Below, piece by piece: positions 1 to 10,614 of a stretch of DNA of 64,000 bases (position 1 is the stretch's first letter; each line of letters starts with the position of its first letter). Location of the stretch: NCBI GenBank assembly GCA_963971225.1, contig OZ020270.1:71564432-71628431 (forward strand), written 5' to 3'. A model generated the notes under the pieces. That model saw only the letters and a program-made list of their open reading frames with translations. It made no database searches and was not told the origin of the DNA. The stretch comes from Melieria omissa (Eukaryota; Arthropoda; Insecta; Diptera; Ulidiidae). The translations under genes were made by a program, and so were the position numbers.

Positions 1-1273
1 AACAAAAATGGGTCGTCGCTCAACAATTGGACAGCGTGAACTGGTCCTACACCATTACAAGAACGGGCAATCAGTGCGGAAAACTGCTCAACTTGTTAAT
101 ATGAGTCCATCTACAGTGCAGCATATCATTGAGCGCTTTGTACATGAAAACCGGTTGAAGATAAGGGTAGAACTGCACCAAACATAATATTCAATGAATC
201 TGACGAGCGTTATATTGTCCGTAAAGTAAAGGTCAACCCGAAGCTATCGGACCCAAAGCTAGCTATTGAAGTTCAGTGTAAATTGGGGAAGTCATGCAGT
301 GCTGAAACCATCCGCCGTGTGCTTCGCAAGCATGATTTCAATGGCCGAGTAGCTCGCAAGAAACCTTTTATAAGCAAGAAAAATAAAAAAGCCGGCTTGC
401 CTTTGCGAAACAACATATGGACAAGACTTCTGACTTCTTGAACACCGTCATTTTTGCGGACGAGTCCAAGTTCAATGTTTTTGGGTCCAACGTTTGGCAG
501 AAACCAAATACTGAACTTAACAAAGAAAACCTGAAAGCTACTGCTAAGCGTGGTGGCGGTAGTGTGATGGTTTGGGCCCGCATGTCCGCAACCGGCGTGG
601 GCCAGTTGGATTTAATTGAGGGAATAATGGACAAAAATAAGTACCTCAGTATATTAAAAACCAATTTGCTTCAAAGTGCCGAGAAACTTTGTATACGCGA
701 AAACTTTCGGTTTTACCAAGACAACGACCCAAAGCATACGTCGTATATTGGGAAAACCTGGCTCATTTGGAACTGCCCCCGCGTAGTAGCACCACCAGCA
801 CAATCACCCGACCTGAACGCCATCGAAAATTTGTGGGCCTTGCTGGACAACAATATTCGCAAACAGAAAATATCAAACAAGAATGACTTGCAAAATGCAT
901 TACAGAAGGAATGGCATACAATTACACAAAAGCTTGTCGATTCCATGTCAATCAAAGTCCAGACTGTTGAAAAGGCGAAAGGCTACCACACTAAATGTTA
1001 AAAATATCAAATAAACCACTAGTTTGTAAGAATTTTACGACTGAATAGAACTGTATCAAATAAGCTGTGATCTCAAATTTAGTCGAATTTTTAATTTGGG
1101 GTCATTTGATGTTAAATGGCGAATTTGAGAAAAAAATTAAGTTCGTGAAGTTGAAGTATATATTTTATTCTTCCAAATGGCGTTTAAATTTTTTCAATAT
1201 CTTGTTCAGTTTTTCAGTTGCATAAATTGCAATTTTAAAACCGATACTGTATCAAATAAGCTGTGAGCCACTG
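1..1273 (+). mobile_element. Tc1-like DNA transposon, left end beyond window
   Basis: This is a Tc1/mariner-superfamily element of the DD34E type, with its left terminal repeat outside the window. The right terminus is visible. A 21-bp direct repeat (actgtatcaaataagctgtg...) occurs at 1050-1070 and again at 1246-1266, and the second copy runs into a terminal CACTG at 1269-1273 followed by TA. This inner/outer repeat arrangement resembles the IR/DR ends of some Tc1 elements. The element carries a frame-broken transposase, so it is presumably dead. A mariner lies about 70 bp downstream. Confidence 0.85.
8..1001 (+). pseudogene. Tc1-like transposase (DD34E), frameshifted
   Basis: This is a relic of a cut-and-paste transposase that would bind the element ends and join them to TA targets in the nucleus. 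The ATG at 8 opens an N-terminal helix-turn-helix region (MGRRSTIGQRELVLHHY...) that shifts frame and stops at 185-187. Homologous sequence continues in another frame to about 410, then shifts again into an open stretch at 417-1001. That stretch holds the catalytic domain: the first Asp in FADESKF, the second in QDNDPKHTS, and Glu in SPDLNAIENLW. There are 34 residues between the second Asp and the Glu, which defines DD34E. At least two frameshifts make it non-functional. The family call rests on these motifs and is secure. Confidence 0.9.
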
Positions 1274-1342
1274 TATATATTATAAAAAAAATGTTTTCGC
1301 TTACAACTTTTTATTAGTACATCTTACGTATCTAATGTTGTA

Positions 1343-2136
1343 ACACTTCGTTCAATAATGTGTGTGACTAACTAATTAAAACACATTTTTTGCCAAAATT
1401 CGTTTTTATTCATCAACATAGTCCCCCATAGTTTTCCCTTTCTCAAGATAGTCGATGAATATTATTCCGTGCACATCCCAAAATACTGACGCCATAACCT
1501 TGCCAGCCGATGTTTGTGCATTTGGACGCTTTGGGCGGCTTTCACCGGTTGCATGCCACTCAGCAGACTGCCGATTTGACTCTGGAGTGAAATGGTGGAT
1601 CCATGTTTCATCCATTGTGATGTACCGACGCAAAAACTCCGACTTGTTGCGCGTAAACATGTCCAAACAGCTCTTTGAATCATCGATTCGTTGTTGTTTT
1701 TGCTCCGGTGTGAGCAAACGCGGCACCCATTTCGAAAACACCTTTTTCATAACCAAATGTTCGTGTATTATGGTGTGTACACTGCCTGCTGATATCTTTA
1801 GAATGTCAGCAATCTCCCCCACTTTCACTTTACGGTCGGACATAATGATTTTCAGTGTTTTTTCAACGTTTTCCGGAATAACAGCGTCATTTTTCAAGCC
1901 ATTCCTGGCATTGAACAGTATTTTTTTTCATTAAAAAACAATGATAAATCAGCACACGGAATTGCTTTGAATTAATTTTTTTTGAAAACTCAAAAGTAGT
2001 GTCACTTAAAGCACTGTAACTTGTAAACTAATGGTCGGATTGATATATAACTTTGACAGTAAGCCTAAAAAGGTTCACAATTTCGTATTAGTGCCGCCAT
2101 CTATGTGTCAGTCACACACATTATTGAACGAAGTGT
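1343..2136 (-). mobile_element. mariner element copy 1, internally deleted
   Basis: This is a 794-bp mariner derivative on the minus strand. Both ends carry the same inverted terminal sequence (acacttcgttcaataatgtg), and each is flanked by TA (1341-1342 and 2137-2138), the target duplication expected for mariner. The left terminal match is only about 27 bp because the 3' half of the transposase gene is missing. A second copy of the same family starts at 63238 in the opposite orientation and supplies the sequence deleted here. Confidence 0.88.
1406..1931 (-). pseudogene. mariner transposase, N-terminal half only
   Basis: This is a transposase relic. The start (minus-strand ATG at 1931, MKKNTVQCQEW) matches the copy at 63462. 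After the EWLEK codons, about 120 bp present in that copy are missing, and the deletion throws the frame into a stop. From 1897 downward another frame gives the mariner core: a second helix-turn-helix (VGEIADILKISAGSVHTII), the linker motif WVPRLLTPEQK, and the first catalytic Asp in ITMDETWIHHFTPESN. The frame ends at 1406, before the second and third catalytic Asp, so the protein cannot be active. The motifs resemble irritans-type mariners. Confidence 0.88.
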
Positions 2137-2149
2137 TACATCAGAAGAA

Positions 2150-2325
2150 AGGTATGAAGTATATATAAAAGACCTTTCGTTTGATACCCATATCGTGTAA
2201 ATCAGTTGGAAATTAACTGAGTTTTTTTGATAAAAACTTTGACCTTGAACTACGCCTTTTATGGGCGATTTCCAGGCAAAATTTTTAGTTTGTTAGAATC
2301 AGGAACCAACTCTCTATATAAATAC
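2150..2325 (+). repeat. Diverged relic of the TIR seen at 19470-19704
   Basis: This stretch contains, in order, a pentanucleotide run like AAGGTATGAA, then GACCTTTCGTTTGATACCCA, then ACGCCTTTTATGGGCG, then AAAATTTTTAGTTTGTTAGA. The same string of motifs, in the same order, makes up the right terminal inverted repeat of the large noncoding element at 16356-19704. It is clearly diverged. It is probably a lone terminus of the same family. The remaining bases to about 2527 are AT-rich with nothing I recognise. Confidence 0.65.
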
Positions 2326-2548
2326 ATACTCATTTACATATTTTTTTCGATTTTTGTTTTCATTTTTGACCTCAAACAAGCTAATGGGCGTGAAAGGGTT
2401 AATCTTTTTTTTGTTTAATTTGTTAATATTTTACATACTTTTGCCTTTGCTATGATTTTGGCTTCAAATAATACAATATTTTAGCCGTTATTAATTTCGC
2501 ACACAAAAAGTGGTCATTTGACCTATTGTGGAATGGTGTGGCAGAGCG

Positions 2549-3703
2549 TCAGCCCTTCTTGGCCCTTCTAAATGTCGGCTTGCCCATCATCAACGCACGG
2601 CGACGTGTCTCCGGGTCATGAAGACCTTTAATAAACGCCTCAATCTTCATCCTCTCGAGATAATCAGCGCCGAACTCCGGGTAGCACAACTGTACGAGCC
2701 GCTCAATGTCTGCTGCATACGTCTGCAGCGCCTCGTCTGCACTTTGCCTGCGGTTCTTCAGCTCGCAATAATACAGCATTTTGTTGTGCTCGTCACTGTA
2801 TCTGGCTGCCAGCGCCCTTATGACGGTCTCGTAATCACCTCTCAAACCTTCCGGAACTGTTTTTATTACCTCAGCCGCAGGACCTCTTAGAGCCAATATC
2901 AGTCTCCGACCTTTCCTAACATCGGTCCACTGACTTTCCAAAGCAGCCATATCGAATTGTAGTTTGAATGTGTCGAACGACGTAGTACCATCATAAGTAG
3001 GCACTGCTATGGCAAAACTTTCCTCAACCGACTGCACCCTTGCTCGCAGCTGTACCTCTCTAAGCCGCTCGTCGATTTTTCTGTTCACCGAATCCTCCAG
3101 ACTGGCAACTCAATTGTTCAAGGAATCATCCAAGTCGTCAACTCGTCTGTTCAGAGAATCATCCAGGCCGTCGACTCGTTTATCTGTGTTCCACTTCCGA
3201 TCCCAGGTGCTCCACCTTCACATCAAGCTTGTTTGAGATTTCTTCCACTTTCTGCTCCAAACGCGCAGAATTTTCCTGAAGCTTGGTTTCCAATCGCTCC
3301 GCTACTTCTCGGTTCTCCGATTCCATTTTCACTATTTCTTGATTCGTAGTTTCCAGTTTCGCTGCCATTTGCGCCGACATTTCGCGATTTTCATTTTCCA
3401 TTTCACGGTTGGAAGTCTCAAACATGCCTTTAAGTGCAACCATTAACTGGCTCATGTTCAATGCTTGTAGTGGCGCGACCACTGCAGTCGTACTTTGAAA
3501 TGACGCAGCACCAGCAGGCGATTCCTCCACCTTCGCCGACGCCTCTTGTTCCTGTGTTCCGAACTCGTGTGCAGCCCAATCGATGCCTCGTGATTCACAC
3601 ACCTCTCGCAAGCGCAGCTGCAACTCCACCTTTCCGTCGGCAAATTCCAGGCAGCCAGCTCTTTCCTCAGCTGGTCCAACTTCAGCAGCTCGAGTTTAAC
3701 CAT
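2549..3703 (-). pseudogene. gag: Gypsy gag relic of copy E
   Basis: This is a remnant of the structural Gag protein that would package element RNA. The start at 3703 gives MVKLELLKLDQLRKELAAWN, the family's N-terminal SAP-like motif, and then shifts frame. Another frame (3629-3180) gives a coiled-coil stretch rich in repeated ENREM/KLE. A third (3088-2549) gives the conserved capsid-like core (TYDGTTSFDTFKLQFDMAAL, then RRLILALRGPAAEVIKTVPE, then YYCELKNRRQ). The zinc knuckle is absent. There are at least two frame breaks. Assignment rests on clear similarity to the gag regions of copies A, C and D in this window. Confidence 0.8.
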
Positions 3704-3744
3704 GTCTGCGTTTTTATAATTTTATTTTACTTTCAGTAACACAA

Positions 3745-3762
3745 TCCTGACTTCTGACACCA
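3745..3762 (-). other. Primer-binding site of copy E (tRNA-Leu-like)
   Basis: Read on the minus strand, this begins TGGTGTCAGAAG, two bases inside the LTR edge at 3765. That is the complement of the CCA-ended 3' terminus expected of a tRNA-Leu with a TTCTGAC acceptor strand. The last five or so bases differ from the versions in copies A-D. Confidence 0.6.
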
Positions 3763-4305
3763 GATGTTACGAAAATCTCAAGTTCGTTTTCCAAGGTTCG
3801 TTTTGGTTGTGTTTACAAATATAACCATTTCAATTATTCAGCGCAACCGCAGAAACCAACAACCGCTTTATTTACAAATTTACACTTGTTCTACTTTAGA
3901 CTACTACTATTGCATGTTTCCCCATTGCTTGCTCAACACAGACTCCCCCATTGCGCTGCACACTGCTGCTTTTATACCAGTGTTCTTATCGCGCCGAAGT
4001 TTCTTGCAACTTCCAATTGGGAAGCGTTCGACAATTCTCGCACAGCCCATTTCTTCGAGAACCATGCTTGCCATATCGGACTATACCAAGCGAATTATAC
4101 CAAATTTGCCGTACTTCAAAGTGCATGCCTAAAAGTATGCTTGGAAAAGCGTTCATGTACAGCTCAGAGTGCCTCTTCGTTTCAATATGTATTTTGTCAC
4201 TGAATTATGAACGCAATTGTGAGCACGGGACAGGCAAAACGTTAAATGTGTAATGTTGTAAAATATAATATGTAATCATTAAGTTCTTCTTTTTCTTCAT
4301 TCACT

Positions 4306-4425
4306 CATTTCACGATGCTTGGTTTTAATTGTGTAGTGTTTTATAATATCTAATCCATAAAAACCATTCATTTCATTCACTCACTTCAAGATGCTTGGTT
4401 TTAATTGTGTAGTGTTTTATAATAT
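4306..4425 (+). repeat. 76-bp tandem repeat, left part of Gypsy A target
   Basis: Two copies are present, with the marker GATGCTTGGTTTTAA at 4314 and 4390 (period 76). The second is interrupted by Gypsy A and resumes after it at 10534. Joining the flanks across the ATAT target duplication restores the same junction seen intact at about 4350 (ttataatatctaatcc), so the insertion landed inside this small array. Confidence 0.8.
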
Positions 4426-4873
4426 TGTTACGAATACTAAGTCTAGTGGGCTGTTACGTATCTCTGGATTGTGTAATTTGAAAATAAAACACGCTCAGTT
4501 TCCTACACGCAGACAACAAAATCAACCAACAGTCACTTTATTATTCACAGTTTACACTTTACTGTTCGTACACTTAAGTATTTGCTTAATTACTCCGTGT
4601 GGCAACTTCACTTGTCAAAACCAGACTCACTCGCTGCGCCGCATCCGGCTGCCTTTTATACCTGTCAGGCCATCGCGCAGATCGTTCCCGCACATTCCGG
4701 AGTGGACTAAAAGTTTCCATCATTGCTAGGTTGGACTAAAAGTTATTATCGCGGCCGTCGTTGCCAGATTGGAATAAAAGTTACCATCGCGGCCGTCGTT
4801 GCCAGATTGGATTATAGCACGGCACGTAGCGGCAGGGTTGCTTTGCACAGCGACAGACTGTCTTATCGTTACA
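4426..4873 (-). repeat. 3' LTR of Gypsy A
   Basis: The LTR reads TGTTAC...GTTACA on the plus strand. Read on the minus strand, U3 begins at 4873 and holds short tandem repeats of the GGACTAAAAGTT type. A TATA box (TATAAAA, 4660-4654) follows, and then a polyadenylation signal (AATAAA, 4542-4537). The order U3, TATA, AATAAA confirms minus-strand transcription. Confidence 0.9.
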
Positions 4874-4884
4874 CTGCCCACCAC
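4874..4884 (-). other. Polypurine tract of Gypsy A
   Basis: The minus strand reads GTGGTGGGCAG immediately before the 3' LTR. It is purine-rich and in the position where plus-strand DNA synthesis is primed. The pol stop codon (4885-4887) abuts it, leaving no room for an env gene. Confidence 0.7.
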
Positions 4885-7800
4885 TTAGACTTGTTCGTCC
4901 CGAACAAGTGCCGAGGCTCCGCTGTGATGAGGCGCCAGGCGCTCCAAATGGACAACCTTCAGCTTAGCGCCTCTATTGCTGCAACGTTGAATCCTGTATA
5001 CCACGTCGTTAATCCTAGTCACGACTTCGTATGGTCCTTCCCATGACGCTTGAAATTTCGGAGACAAACCTTTCCTCCGCTGAGGGTTGTAGAGCATTAC
5101 CAGATCGCCTTCTTGGAACCCTGCTGAGTTGGCCCGTAGATCATATCTGGCTTTCGCCTTATCGCTGACCAGTTTGGTGCGGCTTCTTATAAACTGGTGA
5201 ATTTCCTCCAGTTCCGCCCGCTTTTTGACCGCGTAGTCCGCCTTAGCGCCTCCCGTCGTGCTGTCTACCCCGAACTTCAAGTCAGCGGGTAACCGCAACT
5301 CTGTACCGAACACTGCTCGGGCTGGAGTGAGTGATGTCGTGTCGTGCGGGGCTGACCTATACGCCATCAGGAACAGGGGGATATGCGTGTCCCAATCCTT
5401 TTGATTTCTGCCTACCACTTTCCGCAGGTATTCCTCCAGTGTCCGGTTAAAGCGTTCCACCATGCCGTCGGACTGTGGGTGCAAAGGCGTGGTACGAGTT
5501 TTCTTTATCCCCAGCAGCTCACACACTTCCTTGAATACCGCAGACTCGAAATTCCGGCCTTGATCTGAGTGTAACTCCAACGGAACTCCGAACCTGGCTA
5601 CCCACTTGTTTACCAGCTTTTCCGAGATCGTAGTGGCCTCCTGGTTAGGAATAGGGTACACTTCGGGCCATTTGCTGAAGTAATCCATTACCACCAGCAC
5701 GTATTTGTTGCCTTGAGTGCTAGTTGGGAATGGGCCGGCGACGTCCATAGCCATCCGCTCGAAGGGCGCTCCCACGTTGTACTGCTGCATGCGGCCTCGG
5801 GATTTTCTTGTCGGCCCTTTCGCGGCTGAACATCGGTCGCAGCTCTTAATCCACTCGGCTACAGACTCCTGACATCCTACCCAGTAGAATCGTCTTTTTA
5901 TTTTGGCGACGGTTTTGGTGATGCCCAGGTGCCCTCCACTGGAGTCGTTATGGTATGCCTCAATGACCTCGCTGATTCTGCATTTCGGCACTACCATTAG
6001 GGAGTTGCTGGTCCGACCATCCGCGCTCTCCCATTCACGGTACAGGCATCCTTCTTTCAGTCGCAGACTTTTCCACTGTGCCCAGTAAGCCTTAGCGATC
6101 GGGCTTTCACCGGCCATCTCCTGCCAGTCTGGACGTGCGCCTTGCTCCTTGCCTTCGATGATTTTTGCAAGATCCGCATCCTCAGGCTGGTCCTTTTGTA
6201 GCCTCTCCGCAGACCACCCTTCCTCTGGCATAACGCTTACCAACCGGACGTCCACTATCTGTTCTTTGCTTTCGGCTCGCGAGCACGGCCTGCATTCGAC
6301 TTTGCACGGACGGCGGGACAAGGCATCGGCATTTCCATGGCTACTGCCTTTGCGATGCTCTATCGTGTAGTCGTAGCTCTGCAGTCGCTCGATCCACCGC
6401 GCCAATTGCCCTTCAGGATCTTTAAAGTTCAGGAGCCATTTCAATGCCGCATGATCTGTGCGCAGGCGAAACCTTTGTCCATACAGATATTTGTGGAAGT
6501 GTTTTACGCAGTCCAATACCGCCAGCAGTTCTCTCCGTGTCACACAGTAGTTGCGTTCCGGTTTCGATAGAACCCTACTGTAGTACGCTATCACTTGTTC
6601 CTGGCCGTTTATTATCTGTGATAGCACACCGCCAATACTATTCCCGCTTGCATCTGTATCCAGCACAAACATCTCCCCAGGCACGGGGAAGGCCAGAATT
6701 GGAGCACTGCATAGTTTTTCCTTCAGACGTGCAAAAGCTCCTGCTCCTCGTTCCACTCGAAAGCTTGGCTCTTTTCCGTCAGTTTGTGCAAGCTGCTGGC
6801 TATGTTCGCAAATCCCGGAACAAATCGGCGGTAGTATGTGCACAGGCCCAGGAAACTGCGGAGTTCGTGTAGATTGCGTGGTCGGGGCCACTCCTTCACC
6901 GCCGTGATCTTGCCTTCGTCCGTATGTACTCCGCGAGCAGAAATCGTGTGACCCAGATATTTGACCTCTTTTTGAAACAGCGAGCACTTTTTTGGGTTGA
7001 GTTTAAGCCCGGCTTTCTGTATTCGCTCGAATACCTCCTTCAGCTTTTCCAGGTGGTCGTCGAAGCTTTTGCCCATCACGATTATATCGTCGAGGTATAC
7101 CAGACACGTCCGCCAATGCAGCCCTTTCAGCACACGTTCCATTAGCCGCTCGAATGTTGCGGGTGCGTTGCAGAGTCCAAAAAGCATGACGGTGAACTGC
7201 CACAAACCATCGCCAGCACTAAAAGCCGTTTTCTCCTTGTCCTTGTCTGCAAGCTCCACCTGCCAATAGCCGCTGCGTAAGACGAGTGTGGAAAACCACT
7301 GTGTGCCTGACAGTGTGTCCAGGGTGTCATCGATCCGAGGTAGTGGATAGCTGTCCTTCTTGGTCACGTCATTGAGCATCCGATAGTCCACACAAAATCG
7401 GGTACTGCCATCCTTTTTCTTGACTAGCACGACTGGCGAGCACCAAGGACCTGCCGAAGGCTCTATGACCTTTTCTTTCTGCATGTTTTCAATCAAATTT
7501 GTGACCTCTTCCCTCTTGGCCAGAGGAACTCGTCTTGGTGGTTGGCGGATTGGTTTCGCACTTCCGGTGTCGATGTTGTGCTTCACTATGGCTGTTCTTC
7601 CGCCTGCTTCTGCCGCAAATATTGACCCATAGTGCTGCAGGCAAGACCTCACCTTCTGTTTCTGCTTGGTCGTCAACTCGCTGCTCCACTGGTTCTCTTG
7701 CGGTATGGCGTCCATGTTAAAACCGCTCTTCTTATTACCTCCAGGTGGGCTACTCTCGCAATTGACCACTGCTACAGCTTCCTTACACTCGCCAATTACC

Positions 7801-8327
7801 TCATCCTTCCCGACATATCTAGGTGCATTCAGGGGGTTCAGTATTCTGACTGGTATTCTGCCATTCTTAGGTTCCACTAATGTACGTCCGATGATGATGT
7901 TGTCGTGTCCTTGTTTTGGTGCTTCTACTACCCACAGCCGACTCGTCCCATCGTCCTCGTCCACCTTTGCCCACACAATCGCCTCAGAATTCGCTGGTAT
8001 CCTCCGGTGTTGACACGATACAACCTTCCTTACCGCCACGCTTCGCTCATAGCCGGTGTGCAGCGGGAATTCAACGTTGGCATATCTCAGCACATTTCTC
8101 TTCAGGTCTAGCGTAAAACCGTGCCTAATCATGAAATCCACACCGATAATCACGTCGTCCATTATATCCGCGACGATGAACTCATGTTCCAGGCTGCTGG
8201 TGCCGATAGCAATCGTTTTTGTAACTTTCCTTCTTACCTGTATGCCATGCAGCGGTTCCCAGTTCTTCAGCAGCTTCCTTTTTATGATCGAATATGACGC
8301 TCCAGTATCCAGTGTCAACACGAACAA
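4885..8327 (-). pseudogene. pol: Gypsy A pol: protease, RT, RNase H, integrase; frameshifted
   Basis: This is the polyprotein for reverse transcription and integration. Reading down from 8327 it shows: aspartic protease (LTLDTGASYS at the start), reverse transcriptase (RFCVDYRMLNDVTKKDSYPL; active-site VYLDDIIVMG near 7090), RNase H (VLDTDASGNS near 6650; TDHAALKWLL near 6450), integrase zinc finger (H-H-C-C ending CDRCSAAKG near 5830), and the integrase core with Asp in MAMDVAGPFP, Asp in LHSDQGRNFES and Glu in MVERFNRTLEEY. A C-terminal WEGPYEVV (GPY/F) module follows; there is no chromodomain. A small deletion near 6740 (after FEWNEE) shifts the frame, so the N- and C-terminal halves lie in different frames. 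The protease also lacks its first residues relative to copy C, because about 70 bp is replaced by 10 bp near 8340. Confidence 0.92.
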
Positions 8328-8381
8328 CTTTCCATCGGCACATTGTTGGGATCAGCTCACGCCCCTTTGGGCTGACCCGGT

Positions 8382-9977
8382 TTAGTTTAACGGCTCCTCG
8401 TCCTCAGCCCTGCGCTTGTTGGCTGAGCCTCGATTGTCAACATTCCTCGCTTCAGGCGATTGCGATCGAGAACGGGAACGCCTCTTTCGTTGGCGGCAGT
8501 CTCGTGATATGTGGCCCTGCTTGCCACATACCCAGCAAACAACTTTAGAGGAGACCACCCGTGGCCTGTCCGGTGGCTCAGAGCTTATGGCCTGGATCGC
8601 AATGTCGTTGTCTGGCTGGATCTGGCGTATCCTTGCAGGTGCATACCGAGTGCTCCCAATCCATGTCGCCTCATATGTCATCGCGCTGGTCACCGTCTCC
8701 CTAAAGGTCGGCTTGCCCATCATCAACGCACTGCGACGTGTCTCCGGATCATGAAGACCTTCAATAAACACCTCAATCTTCATCCTCTCGAGATCCTCAG
8801 CGCCGAAGGACGGGTAGCACAGCTGCACGAGCCGCTCAATGTCTGCTGCATATGTCTGCAGCGCCTCGTTGGATCTTTGCCTGCGGTTCTTCAGCTCACA
8901 GTAGTATAACGTTCTGTTGTGCTCGTCGCTGTATTTGGCTGCCAGCACCCTTATGATGGTCTCGTACTCACTTCGTAAACATTCTGGAACTGATTTTATT
9001 ACCTCAGCCGCAGCACCTTTAAGAGCCAGCGCCCATCTCCGACCTTTCCTTACATCGGTCTACTGATTTTCCAGAGCGGGCAGGTCGAATTGCAGCTTGA
9101 ACGTATCGAACGGCGTAGTCCCATCATAAGTAGGCACTTCTGCTCGGGTGGCAACACTTTCCGGAACCGGCGGCAACCATTCTCGCGGCTGTACCTCCCT
9201 AAGCCGCTCGTCCATTTTTCTGTTCATCGAAACTTCCAGACTATCAACTCGTTTGTTCAGGGAATCATCAGGAGCGTCAACACGTTTGTTCAGGGAATCA
9301 TCCAGATCGCCAACTCCTTTGTTTATGGAATTATCTAGGTCGTCGACTCGTATATCTACCCGCGTCTCCAGGTGCTCGACTTTCCCATTAATCCTGTCTG
9401 AGATTTCCTCCACCTTCTGCTCCAAGCGTGCAGAATTTTCCTGAAGCTTGACTTCCATTCGCTCCGCCACTTGCGCCGATATTTCCTGGGTCGCCGTTTC
9501 CATTTTCGCTGCCATTTCTCGATTTGTAGTTTCCAGCTTCGCTGACATTGCTCGATTTGCAGTCTCGACTTTTGCCGAAATTTCGAGATTCGTAGTTTCC
9601 AGCTTCGCTGCCATCTCCCGATTCGAGGATTCCAGTTTCGCTGTAATCTGCGCCGACATTTCATGATTTTCATGATTGGTAGTCTCGAACATGCCTGTTA
9701 TTGCAATCATTAGCTGGTTCATGTCTAATGCTTGTAATGGTCCAGCCGGTGCAACCGTACTTTGGATCGACGCAGCACCCGCAAGCGATTCCTCTACTTT
9801 GGCCGACGCCTCCTGCTCCTGCGTTCCGAACTCGTGTGCAGCCCAATCGACGCCTCGTGCCTCACATGCTTCTCGCAAGCGCAACTGCAACTCCACCTTT
9901 CCGCCAGCAGTCGGCAAATTCCAGGCAGCCAGCTCCTTCTTCAGCTGGTCTACCTTCAGCAGCTCGAGTTTAACCAT
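8382..9977 (-). pseudogene. gag: Gypsy A gag with one nonsense codon
   Basis: This encodes the nucleocapsid/capsid precursor, 531 codons in one frame from the ATG at 9977 to TAA at 8382-8384, broken only by a TAG at about 9062-9064 where copy C has Trp (ENQW). Order: residues 1-45, a SAP-like motif (LKVDQLKKELAAWNLPT, GGKVELQLRLREA); about 90-230, a long coiled coil of repeated ETTNREMAAKLE-type units; about 285-400, a retrotransposon gag core (YDGTTPFDTFKLQFDL, YYCELKNRRQR, AADIERLVQLCYP); near 490, one CCHC zinc knuckle (CWVCGKQGHISRDC); then an Arg/Ser-rich tail. SAP motifs usually bind DNA, so a role in chromatin or nucleic-acid binding is an inference. Confidence 0.9.
8385..8391 (-). promoter_or_regulatory. 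Candidate -1 ribosomal frameshift site at gag end
   Basis: The minus strand reads G TTA AAC directly before the gag stop TAA. This matches the slippery form X XXY YYZ in the known variant GUUAAAC. In copy C (54666-54672) the same heptamer sits before the same stop, and the pol frame there is the -1 frame and stays open from the slip site into the protease. This fits Gag-Pol made by -1 slippage, usual for Gypsy elements. It is a prediction from sequence only. Confidence 0.6.
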
Positions 9978-10061
9978 ATCCGTGCTTTTATAATTTTATT
10001 GTTTTTATTTTTATTTTTTAATTTTATTTTTTTTTTATTTTTTTAATTTCAATTTTCCACA

Positions 10062-10079
10062 ATCCCACTTCCGATACCA
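10062..10079 (-). other. Primer-binding site of Gypsy A
   Basis: The minus strand reads TGGTATCGGAAGTGGGAT, two bases inside the 5' LTR. Copy C has the likely ancestral form TGGTGTCAGAAGTGGGAT, matching the 3' end of an insect tRNA-Leu (GTCAGAA acceptor). Copy A differs at two positions. Confidence 0.65.
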
Positions 10080-10081
10080 AA

Positions 10082-10529
10082 TGTTACGAATACTAAGTCT
10101 AGTGGGCTGTTACGTATCTCTGGATTGTGTAATTTGAAAATAAAACACGCTCAGTTTCCTACACGCAGACAACAAAATCAACCAACAGCCACTTTATTAT
10201 TCACAGTTTACACTTTACTGTTCGTACACTTAAGTATTTGCTTAATTACTCCGTGTGGCAACTTCACTTGTCAAAACCAGACTCACTCGCTGCGCCGCAT
10301 CCGGCTGCCTTTTATACCTGTCAGGCCATCGCGCAGATCGTTCCCGCACATTCCGGAGTGGACTAAAAGTTTCCATCATTGCCAGGTTGGACTAAAAGTT
10401 ATTATCACGGCCGTCGTTGCCAGATTGGACTAAAAGTTACCATCGCGGCCGTCGTTGCCAGATTGGATTATAGCACGGCACGTAGCGGCAGGGTTGCTTT
10501 GCACAGCGACAGACTGTCTTATCGTTACA
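10082..10529 (-). repeat. 5' LTR of Gypsy A
   Basis: This 448-bp LTR differs from its partner at four positions that I could see (two near the middle-right in U3, one near the AATAAA, one in the repeat block). The right LTR of the chimeric copies B at 24832-25279 and 39456-39903 looks identical to this one over its full length, and so does most of the downstream flank. This is important for the origin of the tandem unit. Confidence 0.9.
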
Positions 10530-10533
10530 ATAT

Positions 10534-10614
10534 CTAATCCATAAAAATCAGTCATTTCATTCACTCACTTCACGATGCTTGGTTTTAAATGTGTAATGTT
10601 TTATAATATCTAAT
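10534..10614 (+). repeat. 76-bp repeat continuing after Gypsy A
   Basis: This resumes the array interrupted at 4425, with the marker GATGCTTGG at 10574. A near-identical copy follows each B element (25284 onward, 39908 onward), where it runs one partial period further before the unit junction. Confidence 0.8.

Larger units (their letters stand above)
2528..4250 (-). mobile_element. Truncated Gypsy copy E: gag, primer site and a divergent LTR
   Basis: This is the 5' part of a minus-strand Ty3/Gypsy element from the same family as copies A-D. It holds a gag relic (2549-3703), a leader, a primer-binding site at 3745-3762 and an LTR starting with TGTTACGAA at 3765. The LTR shares only its first bases and a short block (aaccaacaac, ctttatttacaaa, tttacac) with the other LTRs; the rest differs, so E is a separate subfamily. 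I cannot place the outer LTR edge with confidence; it lies before the 76-bp repeat at about 4300. Pol and the second LTR are missing. The left break at about 2530 joins gag to a few bases of RNase H-end sequence (GADALPHHS-like), as in copy D. Confidence 0.75.
4426..10529 (-). mobile_element. Ty3/Gypsy LTR retrotransposon copy A, full length but defective
   Basis: This is a 6,104-bp element on the minus strand. Its LTRs (4426-4873 and 10082-10529) are both 448 bp and I count four differences between them, so insertion was recent. The flanks carry a perfect 4-bp target duplication, ATAT, at 4422-4425 and 10530-10533. From right to left the order is 5' LTR, primer site, gag, pol, polypurine tract, 3' LTR, with no env. 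The pol stop lies only 11 bases from the 3' LTR. Gag has a nonsense codon; pol has a frameshift and lost its amino-terminal protease segment. It is the only copy in the window whose LTR pair and target duplication still match. Confidence 0.93.

Noticed and set aside
9060..9977. Treating the A gag N-terminal frame as a complete 305-residue gene
   Set aside because: The same frame continues after a single TAG where copy C has Trp, through the core and zinc knuckle to 8382. It is one gag with a nonsense change.
4885..10081. An env gene or infectious-retrovirus organisation in the Gypsy copies
   Set aside because: The pol stop lies 11 bases from the 3' LTR in A, and the other copies end the same way. 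There is no third ORF.
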